Assembly: GCA_012837735.1 (NCBI GenBank)
Contig: DUQP01000025.1
Coordinates: 1 to 52,419, forward strand
Direction: 5' to 3'
Origin: Bacillota bacterium
GTDB taxonomy: Bacteria > Bacillota > Sulfobacillia > UBA3575 > DUQP01
DNA: 52,419 nucleotides
Shown here: positions 9,470 to 20,507 of the stretch, piece after piece
Position numbering within the stretch: the stretch's first letter is position 1
Layout of the letters: every line of letters starts with the position of its first letter
Made by a program: the position numbers and the translations under genes
The notes under the pieces: model-generated
Databases searched by the model: none
Seen by the model: only the letters and a program-made list of their open reading frames with translations
Told to the model about the DNA's origin: nothing

Positions 9470-11065
9470 TTAGCCCTGTTTCACAAGGCTTTCCGGCAAC
9501 TCAACGCGACGGGCATCTTTGATGCCATCGACCGCTTTGACCTGCTCCAATATCTCGTCCGTAGCGGCATCATCCAGCACCAAAGCCATTACCGCCGGAC
9601 CACCCACCGCCCGCCGTCCTACCTGCATGGCGGCGATGTTGATGCCATAGTTGCCAATCGTACTGCCCACTTTGCCAATGATGCCCGGCTTGTCCGTATG
9701 GGGAGCCAGGATCATGTGCTGCTCCGGTACCAGATCCAGGCGATAGCCATGAACATCAATAATTCTGGTCTCGCCGGCCGGCCCTAATGTCACGCCTACC
9801 TGGCGATCCGGTTCGCTCTCCGATTTCAAGACCATCCGCTGACGATACCCGGAACCGTTGCTGCTCCTGCTTTCAATCACTTTGATGCCCCGCCGTTTCG
9901 CAATCAAAGCGGCATTAATGTGATTGACAGGCTCGCTCACCACTTCCGCCAGAACACCCTTCAAAACGGTGTTCGTGAGCAGGGCAGTCGGCAATGCGGC
10001 CAATTCACCCTCAAACAACAAATGCAACGTATCTATACTTCTCACACCGCTCTGCGCAAAACACCGCCCCAAGATCTCCGCCATGGGTAAATAGCGAGCC
10101 AGGGTTTGCCACTCCTCCGGAGCCACCATCGGCAAGTTCACGGCATTTTCCACTGGTTGCCCATGCAACACTTTCAACACCTGTTCCGCGATCGCCATGG
10201 AGTTATAATCCTGCGCTTCATAGGTCGATGCCCCTAAATGGGGAGTGACAACGACATTGGGCAGGGAGAACAGCGGATGGTTAGTGACCGGCTCTTGACT
10301 GAAAACGTCTAGCGCCGCTCCCGCCACTTTACCAGATTTCAATGCTGCCACCAGACAATCCTCATCAACAATGCCACCGCGGGCACAGTTGACGATGCGG
10401 ACGCCGTCCTTCATGGCCGCCAATTCCTGCTCGCCAATCATGCCCTTTGTCTCGCGCGTGAGCGGGCTATGAATGGAGATCACATCCGCCCGCCTGATCA
10501 GCTCCGGCAGGTCCACCAATTGCACGTCCAAGGCGTTGGCCTGTTCCGCAGAAACAAACGGATCATAAGCCAGCACTTCCATCCGAAAAGCGCGCGCGCG
10601 CCTTGCCACTTCAGAGCCGATGCGGCCAATCCCGACCAGGCCCAATACTTTCCCGCACAGTTCGATGCCCATAAACTTCTTGCGGTCCCAAGCACCGCCT
10701 TTCAGGCTGTCGTTTGCCTGGGGGATTTGCCGTGCCAGGGCCAGCATCATTCCCATTGTGTGTTCCGCCGCCGCCAGGGTATTCCCATCCGGCACGTTTA
10801 CCACCACGATGCCCCGGTTCGTGGCCGCTTCCACATCGATGTTATTAATCCCCACGCCGGCTCGGCCAATCACCTTCAACTTCGTGCCAGCATTGATAAT
10901 GTTCGCAGTCACCTGAGTTTGGCTGCGCACCACCAGAGCGTCATATTCCCCGATTATATCAATTAGCTGTTGCTCGGAAAGTTTTGTGCGGACATCTACC
11001 GTTACTTCCGCGCGCAACCGTTCGATGCCGCTCTCGGCCATCGAGTCAGCCACCAGCACTTTCAT
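9470..11065 (-). CDS. serA: D-3-phosphoglycerate dehydrogenase (long form with ACT domain)
   Basis: A 531-residue enzyme for the first committed step of serine synthesis, 3-phosphoglycerate to 3-phosphohydroxypyruvate with NAD. The nucleotide-binding motif 'GLVGIGRIGSEVARRA' lies around residues 142-157, the catalytic Arg in 'NCARGGIVDE', and the catalytic His in 'VVTPHLGASTYEAQ'. The intervening-domain region covers about 320-450, and a C-terminal ACT domain covers about 455-528 ('HTDKPGIIGKVGSTIGNYGINIA'), which in this family binds serine for feedback control. ATG 11065 follows GGGGGAGGG. It is 27 bases downstream of the aminotransferase gene and behind the T-box leader, so supply is probably controlled twice: by tRNA-Ser charging and by serine itself. 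Confidence 0.97.
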   Translation of the reverse strand: MKVLVADSMAESGIERLRAEVTVDVRTKLSEQQLIDIIGEYDALVVRSQTQVTANIINAGTKLKVIGRAGVGINNIDVEAATNRGIVVVNVPDGNTLAAAEHTMGMMLALARQIPQANDSLKGGAWDRKKFMGIELCGKVLGLVGIGRIGSEVARRARAFRMEVLAYDPFVSAEQANALDVQLVDLPELIRRADVISIHSPLTRETKGMIGEQELAAMKDGVRIVNCARGGIVDEDCLVAALKSGKVAGAALDVFSQEPVTNHPLFSLPNVVVTPHLGASTYEAQDYNSMAIAEQVLKVLHGQPVENAVNLPMVAPEEWQTLARYLPMAEILGRCFAQSGVRSIDTLHLLFEGELAALPTALLTNTVLKGVLAEVVSEPVNHINAALIAKRRGIKVIESRSSNGSGYRQRMVLKSESEPDRQVGVTLGPAGETRIIDVHGYRLDLVPEQHMILAPHTDKPGIIGKVGSTIGNYGINIAAMQVGRRAVGGPAVMALVLDDAATDEILEQVKAVDGIKDARRVELPESLVKQG

Positions 11066-11092
11066 TGCTTATCATCCCTCCCCCAAAGCCTT

Positions 11093-12235
11093 CTAAATAA
11101 ACTCCTGACGGGCGGCCTGGACCGCCGCGCCCAATTCCACCGGAAAGTCCAACTCGGCCAGCGTGCATTCCAGCGCTGCCAAACAGGTCAGCACGTCAGG
11201 CGGGGTGACATATCCCAAATGTCCAATCCGGAAAACGGTGTCCTTAAGCTGTTTTTGGCCACCAGCCAGTTCCATTCCGTAACGTTCCATCATGATCCGG
11301 CGAATATCGCTAGGAGCGATCCCTTCCGGTGCCACCACAGCAGTAACAGTATCGGAAGCAACGTCTTCCGCTGCCAACAGCTTCAATCCCAATGCTTTAG
11401 CACCCGCTCTCGTCATCCGTCCCATGACATTATGACGCTGCTGGATAGCTTCCAAACCTTCATTCTGAATCATTTCCAAGGCTTCAGCCAGACCAAACCA
11501 GAGCGACACGGCCGGCGTGTAAGGCGTCTGACCCCTTTGTGCAGATTTCCGATAGGAACGGAAATCCCAATAAAACTTCGGCATCCGGGCCTTCTCGACT
11601 GCTTCCCAGGCTTTCGGGCCCACGGCACAGAAAGACAAGCCTGGCGGCAACATCAGCGCTTTTTGCGAACCGGTCACCACCACATCGATCTCCCATTCAT
11701 CCATGCGCAACTCGATCCCACCCAGGGAGCTGACAGCATCCACTACCAACAAAGCCGGGTGTGATGCCACAGCGGCGGCAACCCCTTTCAGATCCAGTGT
11801 CACGCCGGTCGATGTCTCGTTATGGGTCACGAACACCGCTTTTATGCGGCCATTCTTATCCGCGCGTAACCGCTCAGCGATTATTTCCGGATCCGGCGCT
11901 TGGCCCCACTGGACCTCAATGGTTTCCACCTCCGCTCCGAACGCGGTGGCGATGTCCACAAAGCGCTCACCAAAAGCTCCCATCACCGCCACCAGGATGC
12001 GGTCGCCAGGTGACAGCAAATTGACAATTGCCGCTTCCATGGCACCCGTTCCAGCCGCCGGGTAGGTGATAACCTCGTTTTCAGTTTGGAAAACATACCG
12101 CAGTCCTTCTTGTACCCGCTCAAACAATGCAGAAAAATTCTTGTTTCTGTGCCCGATGAGCGGTGCACTCATTGCTCTCAGCACTTGCGGTGGTACCGGC
12201 GTCGGGCCGGGCAAAAACAGGGTCTTTTCTTTCAC
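11093..12235 (-). CDS. Class V pyridoxal-phosphate aminotransferase, probably phosphoserine aminotransferase for the serine operon
   Basis: A 380-residue fold-type I aminotransferase of the alanine-glyoxylate/serine-pyruvate group. It shows 'LPGPTPVPP' at the N-terminus, the 'ITYPAAGTGAMEAA' cofactor-phosphate loop, 'VVDAVSSLGG' with the cofactor-binding Asp, and the Schiff-base Lys in 'GSQKALMLPPG'. It is not the classical SerC type. In several archaea and anaerobes enzymes of this group paired with serA are thought to transaminate phosphohydroxypyruvate, and the T-box and serA context argue for that role here. Alanine- or serine-glyoxylate transamination remains possible. GTG 12235 follows GAGAGGAAGCAC; an upstream in-frame start at 12262 adds only basic residues. 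No phosphoserine phosphatase gene is adjacent. Confidence 0.88.
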   Translation of the reverse strand: MKEKTLFLPGPTPVPPQVLRAMSAPLIGHRNKNFSALFERVQEGLRYVFQTENEVITYPAAGTGAMEAAIVNLLSPGDRILVAVMGAFGERFVDIATAFGAEVETIEVQWGQAPDPEIIAERLRADKNGRIKAVFVTHNETSTGVTLDLKGVAAAVASHPALLVVDAVSSLGGIELRMDEWEIDVVVTGSQKALMLPPGLSFCAVGPKAWEAVEKARMPKFYWDFRSYRKSAQRGQTPYTPAVSLWFGLAEALEMIQNEGLEAIQQRHNVMGRMTRAGAKALGLKLLAAEDVASDTVTAVVAPEGIAPSDIRRIMMERYGMELAGGQKQLKDTVFRIGHLGYVTPPDVLTCLAALECTLAELDFPVELGAAVQAARQEFI

Positions 12236-12271
12236 GTGCTTCCTCTCCCTTCTTGACCTCAATTCAATACC

Positions 12272-12558
12272 AACAGAAAAACCCCCCGTCCTGATGCCAC
12301 AGCAAAAGGGACGAGAGGTAGTTGATCCAGCGCAACTGCACCGGATTCTCCCGCGTTGCCACCCTCATTGGTCGCATATACGACCCACTCGGTTACCGCT
12401 ATAACGGGCGACCCCGTTAGGCTTAACCGGCTAGCACCGTTTTCACCTAATGCTCCGAGGCGGATGGGAGTGGCCCAGTACCGGTTCGCAGCAACCACCG
12501 GCTCTCTGTAAATCCTGGTGACACCCGATTGTCCTCTTCATCACAAAGTATGGACTTG
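12272..12558 (-). promoter_or_regulatory. T-box riboswitch, probably serine-specific, upstream of the aminotransferase-serA operon
   Basis: The minus strand shows the main T-box hallmarks. Stem I has the conserved AGAGAGCCGGTGG region near 12495-12509 with its partner AACCGG. The T-box sequence AGGGTGGCAACGCGG is at 12351-12365. A terminator with CGTCC/GGACG stem (about 12286-12313) and a TTTTT run ends at 12277. In the antiterminator bulge the variable base after TGG is C, which would pair with a G discriminator; both tRNA-Ser genes in this window have G, whereas tRNA-Arg has A. A candidate specifier AGC (12452-12454) in CGGAGCATTAGG suits tRNA-Ser(GCU). Uncharged tRNA-Ser would favour read-through. 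The specifier assignment is less certain than the T-box call. Confidence 0.9.
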
Positions 12559-12564
12559 CTGAGA

Positions 12565-12593
12565 ATTATAAACTAATTCTCCGTTCTCTGCAA
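12565..12593 (-). promoter_or_regulatory. Sigma-A type promoter of the T-box/serine operon
   Basis: Minus-strand TTGCAG (12588-12593), a 17-base spacer and a perfect TATAAT (12565-12570) place the transcript start near 12558, just before the T-box stem I. The -35 lies directly at the end of pdxT. Confidence 0.7.
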
Positions 12594-12595
12594 GC

Positions 12596-13195
12596 TTATC
12601 TGTGCGCTTGAGTCCGGCTTTTCACAAAATCCCGTACCCGTTGAACAAATAATGCATGGATCCGGGCGTCCTCCGTCAGTTCCGGATGGAAAGCAGTCGC
12701 CATCAGATTGCCCTGCTGCACGAAAACAGCGCGCTCCCCAAACCTCGCCAGCACTCTCGTTCCTGGCCCCGTTTCAACCACATGGGGCGCGCGAATGAAC
12801 ACCGCCCGCAATGGTTTCCCCTCCAGGCCGGATATGTTCAGATCGGCTTCAAAACTCTCGCGCTGCCGGCCAAAGGAATTTCGTCGCACCGTGATATCCA
12901 TCACACCAAGCCGGGGTACGCTGCCACCCTGGACCCGCTCAGCCAGAATAATCATTCCGGCACAGGTGCCGTAGATGGGGAAACCGTGCTCGGCCAGCAC
13001 CCGCAATGGGCCCAAAAACCCGCATTCCTCCATCAATTGACCAATGGCAGTGCTCTCTCCACCGGGAATTACTAACCCATCCAAGTCGGGCAAATCGCCC
13101 AGCTTGTGCACAGGCACCGCTTCCACCCCACAGCGGTCAAGCAGGAGCAGATGTTCCCGGACAGCACCCTGCAGGGCCAAGACGCCTATTTTCAT
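12596..13195 (-). CDS. pdxT: Pyridoxal 5'-phosphate synthase glutaminase subunit
   Basis: A 199-residue class I glutamine amidotransferase that supplies ammonia to PdxS. The oxyanion loop 'IPGGESTAIG', nucleophile C78 in 'YGTCAGMI' and the His-Glu pair in 'TAFHPELTED' complete the catalytic triad. Length and order match the family. It lies 18 bases downstream of pdxS on the same strand, so the two subunits of the synthase are co-transcribed. The cofactor made here is used by the neighbouring aminotransferase, though co-regulation is not evident because the serine operon has its own promoter and T-box. Confidence 0.97.
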   Translation of the reverse strand: MKIGVLALQGAVREHLLLLDRCGVEAVPVHKLGDLPDLDGLVIPGGESTAIGQLMEECGFLGPLRVLAEHGFPIYGTCAGMIILAERVQGGSVPRLGVMDITVRRNSFGRQRESFEADLNISGLEGKPLRAVFIRAPHVVETGPGTRVLARFGERAVFVQQGNLMATAFHPELTEDARIHALFVQRVRDFVKSRTQAHR

Positions 13196-13213
13196 CCCAT
13201 CACTCCCCGGGAA

Positions 13214-14098
13214 TTACCAACCACGATCCTGCATCCGTTCGGTTTCCGGTAGGGTACGCACATCGATCCCGGACATGGCTTCGCCAAGATCACAGGATAC
13301 CTCTGCTAACACTTGCGGGTCATTGTAGTGGGTAGTGGCCCGCACTATCGCTCTGGCCCGCTTTTCCGGGTCCTGCGATTTGAAAATGCCTGAGCCCACA
13401 AAAACGCCATCCGCCCCCAACTGCATCATTAAGGCGGCATCAGCGGGAGTGGCGATCCCACCGGCCGAGAAGTTGACGACCGGCAAGCGACCCGCCGCGC
13501 GGATTGCCAGGAGCACCTCATAAGGTGCATCCATCTCTTTAGCGATCGTCACCAGCTCATCGGCCGGAGCGTTCAATACCGTCCGCAATTCGCTCATCAT
13601 GGTCCGCAAATGCCGCACCGCCTCAACTACGTTGCCCGTCCCCGGCTCACCCTTTGTGCGGATCATAGCCGCGCCCTCTGCCAAACGCCGTGTCGCCTCA
13701 CCCAAATTGCGCGCGCCACAAACAAAGGGCACCTGGAACGCGTGCTTATTGATATGATACATCTCATCCGCCGGAGTCAGGACCTCACTTTCATCAATGA
13801 AATCCACCCCCAGCGACTCCAGTATTTGAGCTTCCACAAAATGACCGATGCGCACCTTGGCCATTACCGGAATGGTAACCGCCGCCATAATATCCTTCAC
13901 GACGGTTGGGTCTGCCATCCGGGCTACTCCGCCTGCCGCCCTAATATCGGCCGGGACGCGTTCCAGCGCCATGACGGCCACAGCCCCGGCGCGCTCCGCT
14001 ATCCTGGCCTGTTCCGGAGTTGTGACGTCCATAATCACGCCGCCCTTAAGCATCTCAGCCAATCCTTTTTTCACCCGGAAAGTACCTTGTTCCGTCAT
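13214..14098 (-). CDS. pdxS: Pyridoxal 5'-phosphate synthase lyase subunit
   Basis: A 294-residue TIM-barrel enzyme that builds pyridoxal 5'-phosphate from ribose 5-phosphate, glyceraldehyde 3-phosphate and ammonia passed from PdxT. The two catalytic lysines are visible: K81 in '[11 protein letters not shown]' and K150 in '[12 protein letters not shown]'. The phosphate-binding ends '[17 protein letters not shown]' and 'GVFVGSGIF' are intact. The sequence is highly conserved and of normal length. ATG 14098 follows AAGGGGGC. It is the first gene of the pdxST pair, 123 bases after gyrA and behind the gyrA terminator. Confidence 0.98.
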   Translation of the reverse strand: MTEQGTFRVKKGLAEMLKGGVIMDVTTPEQARIAERAGAVAVMALERVPADIRAAGGVARMADPTVVKDIMAAVTIPVMAKVRIGHFVEAQILESLGVDFIDESEVLTPADEMYHINKHAFQVPFVCGARNLGEATRRLAEGAAMIRTKGEPGTGNVVEAVRHLRTMMSELRTVLNAPADELVTIAKEMDAPYEVLLAIRAAGRLPVVNFSAGGIATPADAALMMQLGADGVFVGSGIFKSQDPEKRARAIVRATTHYNDPQVLAEVSCDLGEAMSGIDVRTLPETERMQDRGW

Positions 14099-14135
14099 AT
14101 CTATTGCCCCCTTAAAGCACGATACCTTTCCCTGG

Positions 14136-14174
14136 AAAAAGAGGTCCCAGAGTCACAGGGGATCTGGGCTCCTG
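14136..14174 (-). terminator. Terminator of the gyrase operon
   Basis: On the minus strand the stem CCCAGA/TCTGGG (extended by AGG/CCT across a small bulge) is followed by CTTTTT. It lies 48 bases after the gyrA stop codon. Confidence 0.65.
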
Positions 14175-14221
14175 GTACATCTTTTTCTTTAGCAGAAATT
14201 TAACACTCCCGGGGAGATGTG

Positions 14222-16663
14222 TCAACTCTCCTCTCCTTCATCGCTTCCTGCCGCCCGGGCCAGACTGACAATGCAATCCCCTTCTTCGAGACGCATTACT
14301 CTTACCCCTTGCGCTGTGCGGCCTTGAATCGAAATGTCCGCGGCAGGCATCCGGATGATCGTACCACGGCTGGAAATAAGCATCACATCATCATTCGGAC
14401 GCACAGACCGCACCCCGGCCAGCAGGCCATTGCGCTGGTTGGCTCTCATCGTGCGCACCCCCATCGTGGCGCGCCCATGCGGCATGAACTCCTCCGGTCG
14501 CACCCGTTTCCCGAATCCGTTTTCGGAAACGAACAGGAAGTCCACGTTGCTCTGGATCACATCCATTCCCACTACTTTGTCCCCTTTTTGCAACCGGATC
14601 CCAATCACACCGCGGGCTGTGCGACCCATGCACCGCACATCCTCTTCCCGGAAACGCAATGCCCGCCCAAGACTGGTCGCCAGCAAAACATGATCTTCCC
14701 CGCTGGTAACTCGCACCCCGATTAACTGATCATCATCCATTAATGTGAGCGCGATCAGGCCCGGCCGGCGGATGTTCTTCAATTCGGAAAGACGGATCTT
14801 TTTGACCATCCCTTTTTCCGTGCCCATCATCAGGAACACGTCATCACGCAGCTCGCGCACGGCAATTACGGCTGTGATCACCTCATCGGGTTCAATTTGG
14901 ATCAGATTCACCAGCAGGGTACCCCGCGCTGTCCGGGATCCCTCCGGAATCTCATAGGCGCGCAGTTGATACACCTTGCCCTTGTTGCTAAAAAATAGCA
15001 GTCGGTGGTGGGTCGTGGTGATAAACAGGTGTTCCACGAAGTCTTCCTCGCGGGTGTGCAGACCGGCCACACCCCGCCCGCCGCGGCGTTGCATGCGGTA
15101 GGTGGTAAGCGGGATGCGCTTGGCATAACCCTGTCTGGTGATGGTTACCACCGCATCTTCTTCCGCAATCAAATCTTCCGGATCCAGATCCTCTGCCGCG
15201 CTGGTAATCTCCGTGCGCCTACCATCCTGGTATTTTTCTTTGATTTCGCTGAGCTCCTGGCGGATGATGCTAAGCACCATCTTCTCACTGCTCAGCACCG
15301 CACGTAGATATTCGATAGTGCAGCAGACTTCTTCATATTCCGTTTCGATCTTCTCCCGCTCTAAAGCAGTCAGCCGTTGCAGGCGCATATCCAGGATAGC
15401 CTGGGCCTGTTTCTCCGATAGGCCAAACTCTTCCATGAGACCGGTGCGCGCCTGTTCCACATTCGCCGCTGAGCGAATCAACTTGATGACCGCATCGAGG
15501 TTGTCCAAAGCGACGCGTAGACCCTGCAGGATATGGGCGCGGGCCTCCGCTTTATTCAGGTCAAAACGCGTGCGACGCACAATGACCTCTTTTTGATGGT
15601 CGAGGTAGGCTCGCAGCAAAGCCGGGAGATTCATCACTTGCGGTTTGCCATGATGGAGACCGAGCAAAATCACGCCGAATGTCTGCTCGAACGGGGTGAA
15701 TTTTTGCACCTTATTTAAAATCACCCGCGCGTCCGCACCTTTTTTCAAATCCAGCACGATCCTGATGCCGGAGCGATCCGTTTCGTCCCGCAGGTCACTA
15801 ATACCCTCTATCTTTTTGTCACGCACCAGTTCCGCGATCCGTTCAATCAGATTCGCTTTATTCACCTGGTAAGGTAGTTCGCTGATCACTATCCGCGTCT
15901 TGCCGTTTTTCAGGGTCTCAATGGTGCTGCGACCGCGCAGGCGCAACAAACCCCGGCCGGTTTCATACGCTTTCACGATCCCGTCCCGGCCTAAAATGAA
16001 GCCCCCGGTGGGGAAATCCGGTCCTTTGATGATCCGCATCAAGTCTTTGACGGTAGCGTCGGGATTATCTATCAGCATCAAAACACCATCGATCACTTCC
16101 CCCAAATTATGGGGCGGGATATTCGTAGCCATCCCGACAGCGATGCCCGCCGCTCCGTTCACTAATAGGTTCGGGAAACGGGCAGGCAGCACTTCCGGTT
16201 CCTCCATCGTCTCATCGTAATTCGGCCGGAAGTCTACCGTCTCTTTGTGGATGTCTGTCAATAGCTCTGTGGCCAGTTTTGTGAGCCGCACTTCCGTGTA
16301 ACGCATGGCCGCGGCTCTGTCACCGTCAATGGAACCGAAGTTGCCGTGACCATCCACCAGCGGATAGCGCGTAGAGAAATCCTGTGCCATCCGCACCAGC
16401 GCATCATAAACGGCGGCATCTCCGTGCGGGTGGTAGCGCCCCAGCACATCACCGACCACACGCGCTGCTTTGCGGTACGGCTTGTCCGGGGTGACACCGG
16501 TCTCCAGCATTGTGTATAGGATCCGCCGATGCACCGGCTTCAATCCATCCCGCACATCAGGCAAGGCACGGCTGGCAATTACGCTCATCGCGTAATTGAT
16601 ATAGGAACGTTTCATTTCATCTTCGATGTTAACGGGTAAAACTGTACCGGCCGTATATTCCAA
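14222..16663 (-). CDS. gyrA: DNA gyrase subunit A
   Basis: An 813-residue type IIA topoisomerase subunit that breaks and rejoins DNA and wraps it for negative supercoiling. The catalytic tyrosine is Y122 in '[11 protein letters not shown]'. The GyrA box 'QRRGGRGV', near residue 535, and the C-terminal beta-pinwheel blades identify gyrase rather than topoisomerase IV. In the quinolone-contact region the sequence is '[13 protein letters not shown]', so the position equal to E. coli Ser83 is Ala (A83), while Asp87 is kept. TTG 16663 follows GGGGGAGGA and is the only start giving the full N-terminus. It lies 29 bases downstream of gyrB and is clearly co-transcribed. Confidence 0.98.
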   Translation of the reverse strand: MEYTAGTVLPVNIEDEMKRSYINYAMSVIASRALPDVRDGLKPVHRRILYTMLETGVTPDKPYRKAARVVGDVLGRYHPHGDAAVYDALVRMAQDFSTRYPLVDGHGNFGSIDGDRAAAMRYTEVRLTKLATELLTDIHKETVDFRPNYDETMEEPEVLPARFPNLLVNGAAGIAVGMATNIPPHNLGEVIDGVLMLIDNPDATVKDLMRIIKGPDFPTGGFILGRDGIVKAYETGRGLLRLRGRSTIETLKNGKTRIVISELPYQVNKANLIERIAELVRDKKIEGISDLRDETDRSGIRIVLDLKKGADARVILNKVQKFTPFEQTFGVILLGLHHGKPQVMNLPALLRAYLDHQKEVIVRRTRFDLNKAEARAHILQGLRVALDNLDAVIKLIRSAANVEQARTGLMEEFGLSEKQAQAILDMRLQRLTALEREKIETEYEEVCCTIEYLRAVLSSEKMVLSIIRQELSEIKEKYQDGRRTEITSAAEDLDPEDLIAEEDAVVTITRQGYAKRIPLTTYRMQRRGGRGVAGLHTREEDFVEHLFITTTHHRLLFFSNKGKVYQLRAYEIPEGSRTARGTLLVNLIQIEPDEVITAVIAVRELRDDVFLMMGTEKGMVKKIRLSELKNIRRPGLIALTLMDDDQLIGVRVTSGEDHVLLATSLGRALRFREEDVRCMGRTARGVIGIRLQKGDKVVGMDVIQSNVDFLFVSENGFGKRVRPEEFMPHGRATMGVRTMRANQRNGLLAGVRSVRPNDDVMLISSRGTIIRMPAADISIQGRTAQGVRVMRLEEGDCIVSLARAAGSDEGEES

Positions 16664-16692
16664 TTTTCAATCCTCCCCCGTGCCGCCCAGTA

Positions 16693-18642
<1,950 letters not shown>

Positions 18643-18909
18643 TCAATCCCGGAGCGATAACGACCGGCGGGAAAAGAATCTTCCCCGGCGGTACAACGTG
18701 GAGGAGGTAATCGGCGACAAATAGACGGCATCCCTTGTTACCACAAAGGCTTTCGCCCTGCCCTGAGATAAATCCGTTACCTTGCCCTCCATTTGCGCCA
18801 CTGCCAGGAAATCCTGAGCCGCTTTTCCTGTCTCTAAAATGGAAAGATCAAAAATAGCCACCACATCGTCCAAATGGACTACCTCGTTACATCCCAAGTG
18901 TAAATACAC
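18643..18909 (-). CDS. remB: Extracellular-matrix regulator RemB-like protein (DUF370)
   Basis: An 88-residue protein starting 'VYLHLGCNEVVHLDDVVAIFDL', matching the DUF370/RemB pattern. In Bacillus the same gene lies between recF and gyrB, and its DUF370 paralogue RemA is a DNA-binding activator of matrix genes. The C-terminal part 'GRAKAFVVTRDAVYLSPITSSTLYRR' is the family's usual ending. GTG 18909 is preferred over the longer frame because GGGGGGATAACC precedes it and the resulting N-terminus aligns with the family. A regulatory role in this organism is inferred from homology and position only. Confidence 0.85.
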   Translation of the reverse strand: MYLHLGCNEVVHLDDVVAIFDLSILETGKAAQDFLAVAQMEGKVTDLSQGRAKAFVVTRDAVYLSPITSSTLYRRGRFFSRRSLSLRD

Positions 18910-18941
18910 GGTTATCCCCCCGTTCATTCCCCTTTCTGGGT

Positions 18942-19388
18942 CTAGCTGCCGCCATGAGCTGCCCGAAACGCTCTTTGAAAAGCCATCCGCAGTTCCTCGT
19001 CCATGATCTCCTGCGTCAACTCTTCACAACAGCAGTCCCCCGCCACCCGTTTCAATTTGCTCTCCTGGCTGCTTTGCTTGGGCAGAGCGCTGTCCAAGAT
19101 CGGGATCTCAGCCACGCGGAAATGGATGTCATGCACCAGGGGCGCGTGGCAAGTCTCATTGAGCCTGTCACATAATTTGTGCCGCAGCAAAGATAGTTGT
19201 TGCGCCCAGGCCGGGGATGGCACTGCCACCACTAACACCCCGTTTCTAAAGCGCAAGGCCCGTGTCTTGCTGGCCACCTCGGGCCCGGCAACTTCCTCCC
19301 ACAGCTCCAATGCCTTTGCTATGCGTAATTGTTTTTCAAGCCCAAATGACTTGATCAGCGAATTCAATACTTCCCCTAACGGCAGCAT
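18942..19388 (-). CDS. DUF721/DciA-like protein
   Basis: A 148-residue protein with the DUF721 core in residues 5-95: 'GLEKQLRIAKALELWEEVAG' and 'FRNGVLVVAVPSPAWAQQLSLL', a KH-like fold. In many bacteria DUF721 proteins (DciA) help load the DnaB helicase, and the gene is typically found between recF and gyrB as here. The tail is Cys-rich ('GDCCCEEL') and then helical. ATG 19388 starts three bases after the recF stop codon. The protein is a plausible helicase-loading factor given that dnaB is also in the window, but Bacillus-type loaders could exist elsewhere in the genome. Confidence 0.8.
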   Translation of the reverse strand: MLPLGEVLNSLIKSFGLEKQLRIAKALELWEEVAGPEVASKTRALRFRNGVLVVAVPSPAWAQQLSLLRHKLCDRLNETCHAPLVHDIHFRVAEIPILDSALPKQSSQESKLKRVAGDCCCEELTQEIMDEELRMAFQRAFRAAHGGS

Positions 19389-19391
19389 GGC

Positions 19392-20507
19392 TCAGCCCTC
19401 CCGCTGCAAGGAACCTGACGTCACCCGGAACACTGCTGCTTGCGCAGTTGGGATGCCCAACATCCTCTGGGGATCAGTTCCGGTAACAAAAGTTTGACCG
19501 CTACTGCTGGCGGCCAAACGGGCAAGCAAAGCAAGGCGCCGTTGCTCATCAAGTTCGGACAAGACATCATCCAACAACAACACCGGTTTGCGACCCAATT
19601 GGGCATGCAAAAACCAGAACTCTGCTATCCGCAATGATAAAGCGGCAGTTCGCTGTTGACCTTGCGAACCATAAATGCGGACTTCATGCCCGTTTATCAA
19701 AATACCCAACTCATCCCGATGCGGGCCGATTGTGGTATGGCCGCGCTGGATATCGGTGGACCGACATTCAATGAGGGAATTCAAATAGACCTGTTCTAAT
19801 TGTTGAATTTCTCCCTCAATTTCCCCCACCGAAGCGGCATACTGCAATTCTAAATCCTCACTTCCGCCTGCCATCTCCCGGTGGGCTTGGGCCGCCAGAG
19901 GTTTTAGTTCTTGCAGTGCCCGCATCCGGAACAGAATTAATCTGCTGCCGAATTCTGCTAATTGTTCCTCCCAGATCTGCAAGAGTGCTCCCGCTGCCCG
20001 CGGTCCCTCAAATCGCAATAAGTTATTGCGTTGCAGCAACGCTCGGTGATATTGAGAGAGCAACTTCCGATACCTGGCGCTCACCTGGGAAAGAGCTATA
20101 TCTAAGAAACGCCGCCTGACAGCTGGCGCACCCTTGATCAGGCGGAGATCGTCCGGAGAAAAAAATACACTTGTCAGGACGGGGGTGGCATCACCCAGCC
20201 TGGTTTGCGCAATGCCATCAACCAACACCTTTTTGGTTCCGGCATGGAAGCGATACTCAATTTCATGTTGCTCGCTGGCTAGCGCCACAACCCCTTTGAC
20301 GCGGAAAAAATCCTTACCCCAGGTAACCAATTCTGTTTCCCGGCCACCGCGCTGGGAACTGCCAACGGCCAGGTAATAGATGGCTTCCAGAAGGCTTGTC
20401 TTGCCCGAACCGTTTTTTCCGTGCAAAATATTAATCCCAGCGGCAGGGAAAAAACTTAGACTCTCATAATTCCGGAAGTTTTGCAGAACAAGTTCATTCA
20501 ACCGCAA
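19392..20507 (-). CDS. recF: DNA replication and repair protein RecF
   Basis: A 371-residue SMC-like ABC ATPase that helps load RecA at single-stranded gaps. Walker A 'GKNGSGKTSLLEA' lies near residue 30, the signature region 'GSQGQQRTAALSLRIAEF' precedes Walker B 'PVLLLDDVLSELDEQRR', and 'TGTDP' follows as the switch. TTG 20507 gives the standard 'RLNELVLQNFRNY' beginning and is preceded by GGAAGGTG; a start 12 codons upstream would lie deeper in yaaA. The gene overlaps the yaaA end by 14 bases, showing translational coupling. Confidence 0.97.
   Translation of the reverse strand: MRLNELVLQNFRNYESLSFFPAAGINILHGKNGSGKTSLLEAIYYLAVGSSQRGGRETELVTWGKDFFRVKGVVALASEQHEIEYRFHAGTKKVLVDGIAQTRLGDATPVLTSVFFSPDDLRLIKGAPAVRRRFLDIALSQVSARYRKLLSQYHRALLQRNNLLRFEGPRAAGALLQIWEEQLAEFGSRLILFRMRALQELKPLAAQAHREMAGGSEDLELQYAASVGEIEGEIQQLEQVYLNSLIECRSTDIQRGHTTIGPHRDELGILINGHEVRIYGSQGQQRTAALSLRIAEFWFLHAQLGRKPVLLLDDVLSELDEQRRLALLARLAASSSGQTFVTGTDPQRMLGIPTAQAAVFRVTSGSLQREG

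Noticed and set aside
12228-12243. A second parS-like CACGTG near the aminotransferase start
   Set aside because: Only the central CACGTG and a few flanking bases match; the right arm reads CTTC instead of AAAC, so it is far from the parS pattern.
12259-12498. A 79-codon minus-strand frame upstream of the aminotransferase
   Set aside because: It lies wholly inside the T-box leader, whose structural elements fully explain the sequence; no ribosome-binding site precedes it.
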